Assembly: GCF_002234675.1 (NCBI RefSeq)
Contig: NC_019869.2
Coordinates: forward strand, 14,555,015-14,619,014
DNA from: Oryzias latipes
Taxonomy: Eukaryota > Chordata > Actinopteri > Beloniformes > Adrianichthyidae
DNA length: 64,000 nucleotides
Direction of reading: 5' to 3'
Below, piece after piece: positions 12,908-23,939 of this stretch; the stretch's first letter is position 1, and each line of letters begins with the position of its first letter. Below the pieces are notes generated by a model. That model was not told the DNA's origin and ran no database searches. It worked only from the letters and a program-made list of their open reading frames with translations. Made by a program: the position numbers and the translations under genes.

Positions 12908-14275
12908 CACGTTATCAGAACCCCTGCGGACCAAATGGAGCGGACCGGCACTTTGCACTTGACAGACCCAGCTGACCCGTCCAGGCCTGTCGGATCGGAA
13001 AGCCTCTGCCTCGTTGGGCCGCGCCGATGCTGCTGTTCCACGTACAGAACTGTAGAGTTGATGCACGTGTGTAACTGTGAGCCTGGCCGAAGTAAGGCCT
13101 ATAGAAAAAGCCTTACTTTTTCTATAACAAACTTATTTATTGGGAATCACTGAGTTTTGTTTTTGGACGGAAGCACTTGTTAAACTACACAAAAGGGTGT
13201 CGAGCTTGTTTGAATTAACAGGTGCTGCTGGTAGAAGTTTCTGCTGTTTTATAGTTGAACAGCAGCGTCGCCTTAACTCCGCCTCTTTTTTTAGGGGCTA
13301 AAAAAACAACCCAAAGCGACAGAGTTTCTGTGTGTTCTGAACACCTTATAGCAACGTAGTTGCCCAACCCATTGGTTCCCCCTCGCCGTCGTCTTTCTAT
13401 CCGTCTCTTTGAAGCTGGATTTCAGAACAAAGAGTTCTGCTGAAACTACTAAAGCACCCTTTGTTTGCACAACTCACTGCCAGGTTAACCTAACCATCCA
13501 CGTATTTAAAGAAAATGTTCTCATTAAGCTGTTTTCTGCAGGTGCTTTAATGTGATGACTGTAAGTGGTTCGTAAGTGAGGAGTGTCTGCTCATATTTAT
13601 TAGTTGGACTGTTCAGCTCCCGTTTGCTGGTTTCTCAGTGTCTTCAGGAACGACGATGCATTTCAGAGCGGGAGAGAGAACTTTTCTAACAATCAAGTGT
13701 TTTTAAATCGGTACAATCCTGGCATTGAACCAAGGGAAGCACACGCCTGTACAGTGGGGTTAGGGCGGGGAAGTGTTTGCTTGTTTTCTGGATGTTTTTG
13801 TTTTTGAAAACGATCTCTGCCAACCCTCAGCTCCTGTCATTTAAACTGAGATTTTTCATCTTTCATATCAGCCGATATGGAAATGTGCATGTGCAGTGTC
13901 ATATGTTATACATACTGTTACATCTGTATATGACAACTGAGTTGCCAAAGTAAATTTCTTGACTGTGGTTCCTCCTCAGGGGGGGCGGGGCCAAGGCGTT
14001 GTTGTAAATCATCCAGTTTTGTTTTACCAATGAATCTTTTTTTTTTACTTGAAAGTTTCCTTTACAAGTTTGAGGCTTTAGCCAAACGTGTGAGCTTTAA
14101 TCCCGCGGAGACACACGAGCCTTGTGTACACGCCTCCTGTGCAAATGTAAATATTTTGTGTAAATGTGTACAGACCTTTGATATTTGTGGCTGCTCGTGA
14201 CAGAAGCTCCTGTAAAGATGTTGTATTTAAAAACGACGTGGAAGATGACCATTAAACCGATTACATGTTCTCTGA
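12908..14275 (+). other. mfsd2a 3' UTR with polyadenylation signal
   Basis: Unique sequence after the stop codon without other genes. An ATTAAA hexamer at 14251-14256 lies about 20 bases before the inferred cleavage region near 14275. Beyond that point the sequence changes to transposon remnants. The extent is inferred from sequence only. Confidence 0.55.
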
Positions 14276-14389
14276 CTGAACGGTGTGTTTACTTGCAGAG
14301 CATGGAAGGAGGTTCAGGTTGATCAAGAACAGGAATAAAAATAAATAAAAAAGTACCGACAGGCTCTACAAGTTTGATGGAAGGAGAAG

Positions 14390-14690
14390 AAGGAACATGT
14401 CGGGGAGCACAGAGTAAAAGAGATAGATGTTGTGGAGCAAAGATCAGGAAGGGTGAGGATGAAGAGTTGGTCCTGACAACATACCTGTGGAGGTCTGGAA
14501 GAGTTTAGGAGAGGTGGAGAAGAGCTTCTGACTGGAATATTTAAGAAGACCTTGGAGCGAGAGGGAATGTCTCAGGAACAGAGGAAGAGAGTTCTGGTTC
14601 CATTTTTAAGAAGAAGGAAGATGAGGAGAGAACATACAGAGGATGTGAACTCCTGTAGAAGGAGTGGACACTACACGGAGGTCAGAAGTG
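14390..14690 (+). mobile_element. Highly degraded LINE reverse-transcriptase fragment
   Basis: Broken frames retain pieces such as a PVEVWKSLGE-like segment (about 14480-14515) followed by an ESERM..R...LVPF-like stretch. These are typical of the N-terminal part of a LINE reverse transcriptase (RTE/BovB-like or similar). Several stops and frameshifts are present, so it is a non-functional remnant. Clade assignment is tentative. Confidence 0.4.
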
Positions 14691-14697
14691 AACATTT

Positions 14698-14990
14698 GGT
14701 AAATGGTAAATGGCGTATACTTATATAGCGCCTTTCTTCCTACAAGGACAAAGCACTTTACAGTCACAGACCCATTCACCCAGTCACAAACACATTCACT
14801 CACACATTCACACACTGGTGGCGGCTCCGCTGCCAAACACAGGCGCCCGCCTACCCCCAGAGGCAAGGTGGGGTTCAGTGTCTTGCCCAAGGACACTTCG
14901 ACTCATGGGCGTGCAAGGCGGGAATCGAACCTGCAATCTTACGATCATGGGTCGACCGCCCTACCGCTGCACCACGGCCGCCCTCACAAT
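14698..14990 (-). repeat. tRNA-headed SINE-like dispersed repeat, minus orientation
   Basis: Read on the minus strand it starts GGCGGCCGTGGTGCAGCGGT and contains a B-box-like GGTTCGATTCC (reverse complement of GGAATCGAACC at 14921-14931), so it has a tRNA-like RNA polymerase III head. A body ending in the CTATATAAGTATACGCCATT segment follows. This layout is a frequent interspersed repeat in teleosts. Open frames that cross it are not genes. Confidence 0.7.
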
Positions 14991-15039
14991 TTGTAAATTA
15001 CTGGTTCATTTCATGCATAGAAAAGAACCATGGATCCCA

Positions 15040-16165
15040 TATTTACTTTGAGGTTGTCTCAGGCTGAGAGACATAGTCTTTCCAGCGTGTCCTGGGTCTT
15101 CCCCGGGGCCTCCGCCTAATGGGACCTCCCCAGGGAGGCATCCAGAAGGCATCTGGCTCCTCGATGTGAAGGAGAAACGGTTCTACTCTGAGGTCTCTGC
15201 AGGTGATCAAGCTTCTCACTCTATCTCTAAGGGAGAAACCAGCCACCCTCTGGAGGAAGCTCATTTCAGCCGCTTGTATTCAGGACCTTGTTCTTTCAGT
15301 CAAGACCCAGAGCTCATGATCATTGGTGAGTATCGGTCCAAAGATCTGGCTTGGCTCTCTCTTCACCACAATGGACCGGAACAGCAACGCCGCACCAATC
15401 CATCTGTCGGTCCCGCAATCTGATCTTCCATCACCCATTAACAAGACCCAAAGATATTTAAACACTCCACCCACCCAGAGAGGACAAACTGCAACTCTTT
15501 GGTGAAGAACCATGGCCTCAGCAGTGCTGACCTTCATCCCAGCCGTCTCACACTCGGCGAGAGCTTCCGTCGGCGAGTCCAACATGCACTGGGAAAAGGT
15601 CTAACTTACTGCAAACCAAGCTCTTGCTTCGGTCATACAGAGACCGGACAGCCCTCAGTAAGGCTACACAGACCCCAGACTCACAGAGCACCCATCCACA
15701 GAACACCACAGGGTGTCTCAGTCGGATGCTTTCTCCAAATCCACAAAGCAAAAATAGACTGAATAAATGAACTCCCACAAACCCCCAGCACTCCGGTGTA
15801 GATCTGGTCCACTGTTCCAAGACCAGGACTGAAACACTCTTGTTCCTGGATCTGAGGTTCGACTATCGGCCAGACTCTCCTCTCTAGAACCCTGGCATAG
15901 ACTTTCCAAGGGAGGCTGAGGAGTGTCATTCCCCTGTGGTTGGAACACATCCTGCGGTCCCCCTTCTTGAAAAGGGGAATGACCACACCTGTCTGCCAGT
16001 CCAGTGGTGCAGGTTCCAACTGCCACGGGATTCTGCAGACGTGTCACCCAAGACACTCTCACAGCAACCAGAAACTTGAGGCACATGGGCTGACTTCATC
16101 CACTGACGAGCTCATCGATTACCTCAGTGACTTCAGCTTGGGGTATGGACAGCCCACCCCGAATA
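15040..16165 (-). pseudogene. Degenerate LINE ORF2 (reverse transcriptase to C-terminus)
   Basis: Minus-strand frames carry RT blocks in order: DWQTGVVIPLFKKGDRRMCS with NHRGMTLLSLPWKVY (about 15920-16000), FVDLEKASD and a VLWMGAL-type turn, then AECETAGMKVST, KREPSQIF, NDHELWVLTERTRS, FLQRVAGFSLRDRVRS and RRPRGRPRTRWKDYVSQ. The segment that should carry the catalytic FADD-type motif, between GLADGSSRR and the AECETAGMKVST block, is deleted. Several frameshifts are present. It is a dead copy of the same family as the fragment at 1256-1500. The nucleotide strand facing mfsd2a carries no gene. Confidence 0.85.
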
Positions 16166-16525
16166 ACCTTTACACTTTTCAAAAATACTTTGCATAAACA
16201 CTTTCACATCAACCAAGAGTAATATTCATAAGAGTAATATTCATAATATTTAAATACATAAGATTGTCAAATGTAGTTTTACACCAAAAAGTTGAGCCAA
16301 ATAAATTGGCAAATATTGCCACCTAGTGGTTAGAGTGCAGAACAAGTTGGAGCTTAGTTTTCCCTGAATAGACATGCAGATGGTTGTTTCAATCGTTTTA
16401 AAAAACAAAAGTCTTTCTGTCATGAGTGGTTTCCACTAAAAAGTTCCGTTTATACTGTATTTTCAGCATGTAAATTCTTCAGATTGCTGGTGTTTAAACT
16501 ACTGGAGATTCCTTCCTGTCCTTTC

Positions 16526-16621
16526 TACGGTGGCCCAGAAGGGCTAAAATAATTCTAGAGTGTTATTTTGTGTTGCCTTTTGAATCTAAGGTATTGGGTT
16601 GTGACCCTTCTGGGCACTGTA
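16526..16621. mobile_element. Short hAT-like MITE
   Basis: A 96-bp unit bounded by imperfect inverted repeats: TACGGTGGCCCAGAAGGG (left) and CCCTTCTGGGCACTGTA (right). These are typical of small non-autonomous hAT-type elements in fishes. No clean 8-bp target duplication was found by eye. Confidence 0.6.
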
Positions 16622-16639
16622 AGAATGTGAACAAGAAAC

Positions 16640-17177
16640 ATATTTTCAAATCAGCATAAAATGTCAAAAGAAACATGAGAGAACAAGCAGGAGAAAAACG
16701 AAGCAAAAAGCAACGCTTTTACAGTCTATCAGCGCATCTTTTTACTAAAAACACGCCACAGAAAAGGGAAGAAACTTTTCCACAAACATATCAATATCAT
16801 TTCGGCACTTGGAACCATCAAGTTCTCATTAAAAAAACTGAAAAAACAGCGCTTCCATCTGATCGGGAAGATGGCAGCAGTGACAGCAAACTGTGGACGT
16901 GGTATCTAGGAATTGGAACAAATCCAGATCTCTGATTGGACGCCCCAAAGTTTCATACTTGAAATTGGAACAAATCTGCCTATTTGATTGGCTGCAAAAT
17001 TGCAACAATCGGAACATTTGCAACAGAGAAGATGAGGTTCAGGGAGAAGCAAGGATGTGACGCTGAAAAAGAAACAGATTTTGAATCTTAAAAAAAAAGT
17101 GACTCCGATGTGCTCAGACCACAAAAGTGAATAGTTGAAGTATTGATGTGGAAGCTAGAATAGGTTGATTCATTGAG
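16640..17177. other. Spacer before the tandem duplication
   Basis: AT-rich sequence with short frames only. No gene, repeat terminus or RNA gene could be recognised. Confidence 0.4.
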
Positions 17178-17489
17178 AAGATAATATTTGGCCCATTCTA
17201 TGTCAATCCCAGCTCTTCATCTGTGGGCAGAACCAGGTGTAGAGGAAGCTGTACAAACCACATGTGATCATCATCACATGAAGGGATCTCTGTTCATTTC
17301 TAAAGCACCTGGAAATACAGTGAATCTGACCTATAAGATATTAAATGTGAATTTATGAATCCCATCTGCTCATACTGATGACCATGTTTCAACATATGAT
17401 ACAGTGACTAAGTACCGGATCTTCTAGGGGTCCTCATACTCGTACAGGCTCTGCAGGGTCTTGGGTTTGAAGTCCCCAAAGCCAACAAG

Positions 17490-18700
17490 TATCTGTCCCT
17501 CCTGCCCAGGCCTAAGAGGCTTCACCCGTTCCTCCTCAAAGGCCTGGTGGAACCTGACCCACAAAGTCAGGGTAGCTGAGGAGTATTCTGCAGGTCCCAT
17601 TGTTCAGTTTAAACAATCACTGTTTGAACTAGAAGAAATGAACCTCAGACACATCCCTTCGTTGACCATCAGTGGGGACGGAGACGTTGTCCTTTTTCGT
17701 TCCTTATTGTGGGAGAACACCAGATTGATGATGTAGCTCACACTGTTTTCCAGCTAACAGTGGAAGGTCTTGTCCTGATATTTTCCAAACGGGATCTGCC
17801 ACTGACTTAACACCAGGATTTGGTCATTGACATCCCCCACCCACATGGCCAGCATCACGTCCACCTTTGGATGCATCCTAAAAATGGATTCTACCAAGAA
17901 GGTTTGGGAATGTTTTTCTCCAGTGGATTCTCAAACAGAAGTTTGAGTCTGTTCTTAAAAGAACTTCTCTTTTCAGTTGACAAAAAAGCTCGCAGGAGCT
18001 GCCTCTGACTCTGCCGCCTGAGTTACTAACATCTGTAACAAGCATGGTCAGGTCCTCATGAGCGTCCTTACCAGCACCTGAGCTTGAGGATGTCTGCGTG
18101 GACCCTGACATCCTAACCATCCTAACCAGTTCCACAGAACTGCAGCCCGGTTAGGTGACACAGTTGGCACCAGCATGTCCTGAAGGTGGCCATGGCCCTG
18201 TTGGAGAACAGAGGTCTGTCAGTGGGCTCCAACAGCAGGGTGGCCAGTGTAGTCTCACTCTGGGAACGCCTGCCAGAGTGTGACATGCAGCGGGTCGTTT
18301 ACCTCACCAGGCACCAGGAGAGGAAGCCTAAAGGACGTTCTAAGGCCACAAAGGGGAAGAACTCTTCCTGTCCTGGAAGGAAGGAGAGTCTCCAACGGTA
18401 TGAGTCGTTTCTAGAAGTCTTTTACTAACTTTGAAATCAACTTCATTTTGTCATGCTGTTGTGTCTTCCACATAACATCCACATACCTGATCTTGGGGGA
18501 CCATGTGGCCCTCAGAGACGCAGTGCTAGGAAGCCCCAGGCTAATGGACTGGGGCTGGACTTCAGCCGTTTCAGCTGTCATCTTGTTGGTGATTTGCATA
18601 TCTAGCTTGACATCAGATGCCTTTTCAAAAACGACCCTCTGCATTGACCCGGACTTGGGACCGGCACACAAAAGCACTGGATTGTGCCCTCATGTGGTTG
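17490..18700. other. Unassigned moderately GC-rich segment (unit 1)
   Basis: The composition is higher in GC than its surroundings and several 60-97 aa frames run on both strands, but none has a domain that I recognise. One + frame (18186-18428) ends in a lysine-rich stretch (QERKPKGRSKATKGKN). The copy at 25627-26838 looks unchanged: every long frame there translates identically. It might be a decayed transposon internal region. No function is assigned. Confidence 0.4.
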
Positions 18701-18727
18701 CATTAAGTTTTGGAAATGGCATGTTTC

Positions 18728-18826
18728 CAATTTTTATTTAATTTAATTAGATTCAATTCAATTCGATTCGATTCGATTCGATTTGATTTGATTCAATTCA
18801 ATTCAATTCAATTCAATTCAATTTTA
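18728..18826. repeat. (ATTCA/ATTCG)n pentanucleotide repeat
   Basis: Tandem ATTCA, ATTCG and ATTTG units. The unit-2 counterpart at 26886-26945 is about 15 bases shorter. Confidence 0.9.
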
Positions 18827-19053
18827 TTTGTACAGCCCAAAATCACAACAAAAGTCGTCTCGATGGGCTTCGAAGTAAAACATGAACTCAAAACGATCAT
18901 GAATACAAAGAGTTCAAAAAGTTGATACATTTTACCAATGAGTTATATCGCTAGAGGAGACATCACGTGATTCATCATGGGAGGAGAGCACCGCCATCTT
19001 GGTGAAGTCAAGTCACTGCTGCAGTGCATGCATGTGAACACATTTTTTGCAAA

Positions 19054-19555
19054 ATGCCAGTTCATTGTTTGGGTTTCAACTGCCAAAATCTGAGAAATAA
19101 GTCCACAAAGGAGGAAGGCATAAAATTTCACAGGTAAGTACTATAATTTTTTTTCTTTTAATGCTGCAGGGGCTTAATAGTACACATGTTGACATACATG
19201 CTGCAGGGCTATTATCAACATGCTGCATGATGTATGTATAATTTGATGTCAACATAAATTAAACTTCGTTTTGTTAAACCTATATACAGTATAATAAAAC
19301 TAGGCTATTATAGTAATATGGATTTATACATTTCTGACTCAGTGACTGAACTTTTCTTGCAGGTTTTTAATGGATTCAGATTTAAGGAAAAACTGGGCAT
19401 TAGCAATCAAAAGAGCTCACCCAGATGGATCACCGTGGTTACTAACTAGCAATACAGTCTGCTTATGTTCAAAACATTTTGTGGAAACACATTATGAAAA
19501 GAGGCCAGACTGTTCGCTTGAAACCCGGCGCCATAACATCTGTTACACAAATTGA
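19054..19555 (+). pseudogene. THAP zinc-finger gene remnant, two exons (unit 1)
   Basis: Exons 19054-19133 and 19363-19555 (GT-AG, phase 2) give 90 aa. It begins MPVHCLGFNCQ with the first two zinc ligands C5 and C10 (C-x4-C), continues FHR then a LRKNWALAI helix, and has CSKHF with the last C and H ligands. This is a THAP DNA-binding domain. The canonical FP after FHR is FL here. The AVPTIF-like box is lost: the frame ends [13 protein letters not shown], while the +1 frame of the same DNA reads [13 protein letters not shown], so a one-base indel has broken the domain's end. Both copies share the lesion, so it predates the duplication. No transposase follows. Confidence 0.75.
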
Positions 19556-19754
19556 TCAGTCACATGAATCAGTAAATCTATTTTTTTTTTTTTTTTTTTA
19601 GGGTAAATCTGTTGTTAACTTTTTGTTGACTTATTATTTATGTATTTATTATTATTTATTGACTTATTATTGATTTATTATTATTATTATTTATTGAATC
19701 ATTATTTACTTATTGCTATTATTTAATATTTGTATGTATTTGTATGTATTTGTA

Positions 19755-19862
19755 TTCGCTTGAAACCCGGCACCATAACATCTGTGTAACACCAAACTGA
19801 TCACTCACCTGAATTAGTAAATGTATTTATTTATTTTAGGGTAAATCAATTGTTAACTTTTG
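19755..19862 (+). repeat. Partial internal repeat of the THAP exon 3' end (unit 1)
   Basis: The stretch starting TTCGCTTGAAACCCGGC repeats 19513-19620, including the following TTTTAGGGTAAATC segment, about 240 bp downstream. It is an internal tandem duplication inside the transposon and is present in unit 2 as well (near 27875). Confidence 0.7.
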
Positions 19863-19934
19863 GACTTTTTGTTGACCCATTATTTATGTATTTATTATTA
19901 TTATTTATTGACTTATTATTGATTTATTATAATC

Positions 19935-19935
<1 letters not shown>

Positions 19936-20028
<93 letters not shown>

Positions 20029-20035
20029 GTTATTA
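19936..20035. repeat. (ATT)n microsatellite (unit 1)
   Basis: About 30 ATT units. The counterpart at 28056-28111 is about 45 bases shorter. A long poly-leucine open frame across it is an artefact. Confidence 0.95.
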
Positions 20036-20183
20036 TTGACTTATTATTGGGCTTTTCTGAATAATTTAAATTAAATGTCAAAGAGGTCTAAAACTTCTAA
20101 ATGTTTAGAAATTATTTTTAAAAATTCTTTGTAATAATTTTATTTTGAGGTTGACTGTTTCTCTTATTTAACAACAACAAATG

Positions 20184-20397
<214 letters not shown>

Positions 20398-20823
20398 AAT
20401 ATATTACATATTTTTATATGTATAAATATATAAAAATATAAATTATATAAAAGCTACTTAGATGCCACCAAAGGCTATAGAAAGCACTGTCATTTGGGCA
20501 CCGACAACCTCACCAAGATGGCGTTGCGCTCCACCACAGTCGGACAGGTTTACCAAGCGGGCGTGTCTCCACTTGTGATATAACTCATTGCATTTTACAA
20601 TATATTTTTATATATATATTTAAATATATATACAATTAGAGTCAAATCTAATATTATTTGTTGCTTGCTTATTTATTTAAACTAAATTTTTATTAGTTTT
20701 TGTCGCATGAAAACAAAACACAAACCAAAATCAAAATAGAGATTGATTCTTGATGCTTTGTGGGTTTATTTGTTGTACATTGTCCATTTTTCCATTTTCA
20801 GTGTAATTGTGCCTCTTGCAGTC

Positions 20824-21135
20824 TCAATTTGTATTTTTATATGCCTTTATCATTGTTTGAACGATAAGTAGTTTATTTTGATTTAATCCAATAAATGGGA
20901 GATCTATACTTTTAAGAAAGTTTATTTTATCTTGATCACAAGCTGAAAGAGGTTGGGAATATAGTTTTTTATAGTAGTGAGTAAATATTCTATCAATTTC
21001 CTCTGGGCTGTTTGTTACTTTATTAGTCCCGGGATCATAGACTGAAAATAGCACCTGTTGTTTTTTAATTCTCTTGGCTAGCAATTTTGTTGATTTAGGC
21101 CCTGCTTCATGATAACTTTGTTTAAAATTAATCAG
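20824..21135 (-). pseudogene. L1-type LINE ORF2 fragment (unit 1)
   Basis: The minus frame reads INFKQSYHEAGPKSTKLLAK, then RIKKQQ, SVYDPGTNKVTNSPEEIDRI and FTHYYKKLYS. This is the linker between endonuclease and reverse transcriptase domains of L1-type ORF2 proteins (conserved EI...F..YY..LY). Neither catalytic domain is present. Located just outside the P-like element. An identical fragment occurs in unit 2. Confidence 0.8.
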
Positions 21136-21239
21136 CTTTTTTTCAATTTATCTAATCCCAACCATATTGTAACTTGGTTAGGTTAATTGTTCAACCAACT
21201 TCCTGGTTTCCAGTTTTTTTTTCTGTGCATTGAAATGTT

Positions 21240-21560
21240 TTTTTTTTTTGTCGTTCAGCTCATGCAGGGGGAAACCGGAGCATCCCGGAGAAAACCCTTA
21301 AAAAAGTCTGAGTGTTTGGGTCAGGGGGACTTTATGGGAAAGCATAAAGTTTGGAAAAAAAGAACTAAAGCTTGAATCTGCAAAAACTTTGCAGGGGGCA
21401 TGGAGATTATGTGTATAATTCTGTTTTAAGCTTTCTTTCTTTCACTTGTGTGTGTTTGGTAACATTTTTTTTTTTTTGTCGTTAAGCTCATGCAGGGGGA
21501 AACCGGAGCATCCCGGAGAAAACCCCTTAAAAATCTGTGTGTTTGTGGTGGTGGGGCTTT
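21240..21560. repeat. Two copies of a short dispersed-repeat fragment (unit 1)
   Basis: CATGCAGGGGGAAACCGGAG followed by CATCCCGGAGAAAACCC occurs at about 21261 and again at about 21490. Each copy is preceded by a T run and a TTTGTCGTT segment. In reverse complement it resembles the body of the tRNA-headed fish repeat (compare 62130-62395). Non-coding. Confidence 0.6.
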
Positions 21561-21851
21561 TATTTTGAAAATCGATCAATCAACAAAGCTTTTTTATCCA
21601 AAAGCTCCTTTGCCCCCCCCACCCCCCCCCACCTCCACCCCATTTACACATACACAAAAAATGACTATAAATAACTAACTAAAAATGAATAATAAATCAG
21701 TAAAAATAAAATAAATAAATAAATAAATAAATAAATATAAAAGCACTGAACCCCAGCAAGGGCGAGCAACGACCCCAGACCAAACCAGCAAGCATTGGTA
21801 TAAAAGGACACCACATGAAAACCCTAAAACTAAATACCTAATAAAGTTTTT

Positions 21852-23147
21852 CTAATAAACTTTATTAGCATTGGTTCCTCTTTTTGGTTGTGAACCTTCT
21901 CGAGCAGTTCTTAATTGTCCGAGGATTTTCTTTTTTCCTTTTGTCCTTCCTTTTTTCTGTCTGAATAATGCAACATAATCCATGGTGGGTTCAGACTTGC
22001 GGCTTGTCGTTTCTTCTTGTGGCCTCATGGTGTCTTGCTGAGCAACATTTTCCTCATAATTAGCAGACACGTTCATCAGATTGACAGCAGTTGTGTCTTT
22101 GCATTTTTCATAGAAGAAGACTATTCCATGGAAGCTCATGTCATCCAGACTGGTCTCATCTGCCTCAGAGATTTTACTGTCGTCCGCTTTAAGAATGACT
22201 CCATCTTTGAAAACGTAGGTGTAAAAGTGATGAACATTGGACTTGAGTTTTTTGTGGCAAATGACAGAGGACAGGTTGAATTGTTCCTTCTTGCCATTGA
22301 TGGGAACATAGATGGAACCATCTGGTGTGACTCGTTCCCTGACTGCAGATTGTCTTGGCACATACAAGGGAAATATGTCACAATCACCAAAAGAGATTCC
22401 CGTTTCCACATCTGAAGAGCAAAACTGACACTTCATGTTGGAACAGATATTTTTAGTGTTGCTGTCAAGAAGAGAGATGATGGAATTTGTGTTTCCTGGT
22501 TGCGGTGGAAGGAAGAACATGTTACCCAAATCATTGAACCCACACGAGATGTTCTGGCACTTGTAACATCTACTTTCTTGATGCATGTGGAGATTTGCTT
22601 GGACTCCGCAGTCTTTCAGCCAGCACAAAAAAGGGTTGATGAAGTCAGCAATGTCATTTTGTTCTCCTAATTCCAAATCTGGTATGACATCAGCTAACTC
22701 TTGTAGAACTACTCCCACTTCGGATGGAGAAAAGTATGCTCCTGGATTTTGGACTGCCTTTAGAAACAATTGGGCAGTGGTTGGTATTGTTGATATTGCG
22801 GCCATGACTTCTGAGTCCAGTGATTGAACGGCATCTCTCACAGTATTCATGTTTATTATTGCTTGAAGGGCGGAGTTCAACCAACAGTTATTGAGGCAGT
22901 TAGCAAACTTGCAGATGTCATTTCTTGGGTTGTGACTATGAGCTGTTGTAGAGTTCACAAAGCCATTGTTTGCCGTTTGTTTAGGTGTTGGCGTTAAAGT
23001 TGTTGATGTCGTGGGCTTAATTGGTCTTAAAAAGAGCATTTTCTTTCTCTTTTTGAGAATTTGGGACTTCATCGTTGCACTACGTTTGACTAGTTTTCTT
23101 GCTGACTTGAGCAGAAATCTTTGGATTGCAAAATTTTTAAAAAACAT
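21852..23147 (-). CDS. Intronless USP/USPL1-like cysteine-protease-domain protein (unit 1)
   Basis: A 431-aa uninterrupted frame. The N-terminus is basic. A Cys box follows at about residues 80-100: FANCLNNCWLNSALQAI, with the putative nucleophile C in NNCWLNS. A Zn-finger-like array CYKCQNISC ... CSNMKCQFC lies in the middle, and a His box follows: VHHFYTYVFKDGVILKADDS, then FHGIVFFYEK. Order and spacing fit a papain-fold ubiquitin/SUMO isopeptidase (C19/C98 type), which removes ubiquitin-like modifiers from proteins. The tail is basic (RQKKGRTKGKKK). Start chosen at the only upstream ATG, which opens MFFKNFAIQRFLL. Intronless and in a repeat-dense unit, so a transposon or viral-type passenger or a retrogene are possible. 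I do not recognise a named family. Substrate unknown. Confidence 0.65.
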   Translation of the reverse strand: MFFKNFAIQRFLLKSARKLVKRSATMKSQILKKRKKMLFLRPIKPTTSTTLTPTPKQTANNGFVNSTTAHSHNPRNDICKFANCLNNCWLNSALQAIINMNTVRDAVQSLDSEVMAAISTIPTTAQLFLKAVQNPGAYFSPSEVGVVLQELADVIPDLELGEQNDIADFINPFLCWLKDCGVQANLHMHQESRCYKCQNISCGFNDLGNMFFLPPQPGNTNSIISLLDSNTKNICSNMKCQFCSSDVETGISFGDCDIFPLYVPRQSAVRERVTPDGSIYVPINGKKEQFNLSSVICHKKLKSNVHHFYTYVFKDGVILKADDSKISEADETSLDDMSFHGIVFFYEKCKDTTAVNLMNVSANYEENVAQQDTMRPQEETTSRKSEPTMDYVALFRQKKGRTKGKKKILGQLRTAREGSQPKRGTNANKVY

Positions 23148-23275
23148 CTTTCAGGTATTTCTTTCCAGGTGTCTCTGTCAAGATTAACGCTAAGATGTCT
23201 TCAAAAAACAAATTTGGTTGTTGAAGACTTATATATATGACTTTTGGGGACAGTATTTACAACAGATACCTCAAA

Positions 23276-23401
23276 TGACATCATTTACGACCTCAAATGA
23301 CATCAGTCAATATGCTAAAGGTCAACTGTACAAAGACATCACCATTGATGAGATCATCATTGATGACATCACCATTGATGACATCACCATTGATGACATC
23401 A
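23276..23401. promoter_or_regulatory. Array of TGACATCA (CRE/ATF-like) motifs upstream of the protease-like ORF (unit 1)
   Basis: TGACATCA occurs at 23276, 23298, 23364, 23379 and 23394. The last three are spaced exactly 15 bp in a CACCATTGATGACAT minisatellite. The array lies 130-255 bp upstream of the minus-strand start at 23147. TGACATCA is a one-base variant of the CRE/ATF site. A promoter role is inferred from position only; a simple minisatellite is the alternative. Confidence 0.35.
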
Positions 23402-23939
23402 GTGGTGAAGCTGTGGGGGATGTCTGGTTATGTTTTTAGAAATTATTGATTGATTTATTTGTTTGTTTATTTGTTTACTTATACTATTTCTGGCAGTTCC
23501 TAAAAATAATAGAAGTCTTTTGTTGAGCTCATTTTGTCTGACAAAAGGGTTTGCATTCATTATTCTTTCTGGAAACTTAAGGGTGTAAATTTATTCAAAC
23601 ACTTTTGGCCAAATATGCCAAAGGCTGTGAAATACTCATCTTTTTTTATTGATCAAAGTCTTAAAGTAGGCAATAGAGTAAAGCTTTGTTAAAACAGCCT
23701 AAAACATATTTCTTTCTAAAGTGTTTAATGAAATTGGACCCAGACATGCTTGTAGTGTAGAGCTTAGAGTGCAGCATTTGTTTGTATTTAACCCTTTAGT
23801 GACTCTTCAAACTCGCTATATCCTACAGGAAATACGTTTAAATATATATAAAATTGAGGGAAAGAAACAAATAATGTATGTTATGAACTCAACATCGCAA
23901 CACAATTTGATTTTTTAGTTCAACTTCCTTTTTAAACAC

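Noticed and set aside
14921-14990. Possible tRNA gene from the GGTTCGATTCC B box on the minus strand
   Set aside because: Cloverleaf pairing is not convincing, and the segment continues into a body typical of dispersed SINE-like repeats. The same applies to 62130-62180.
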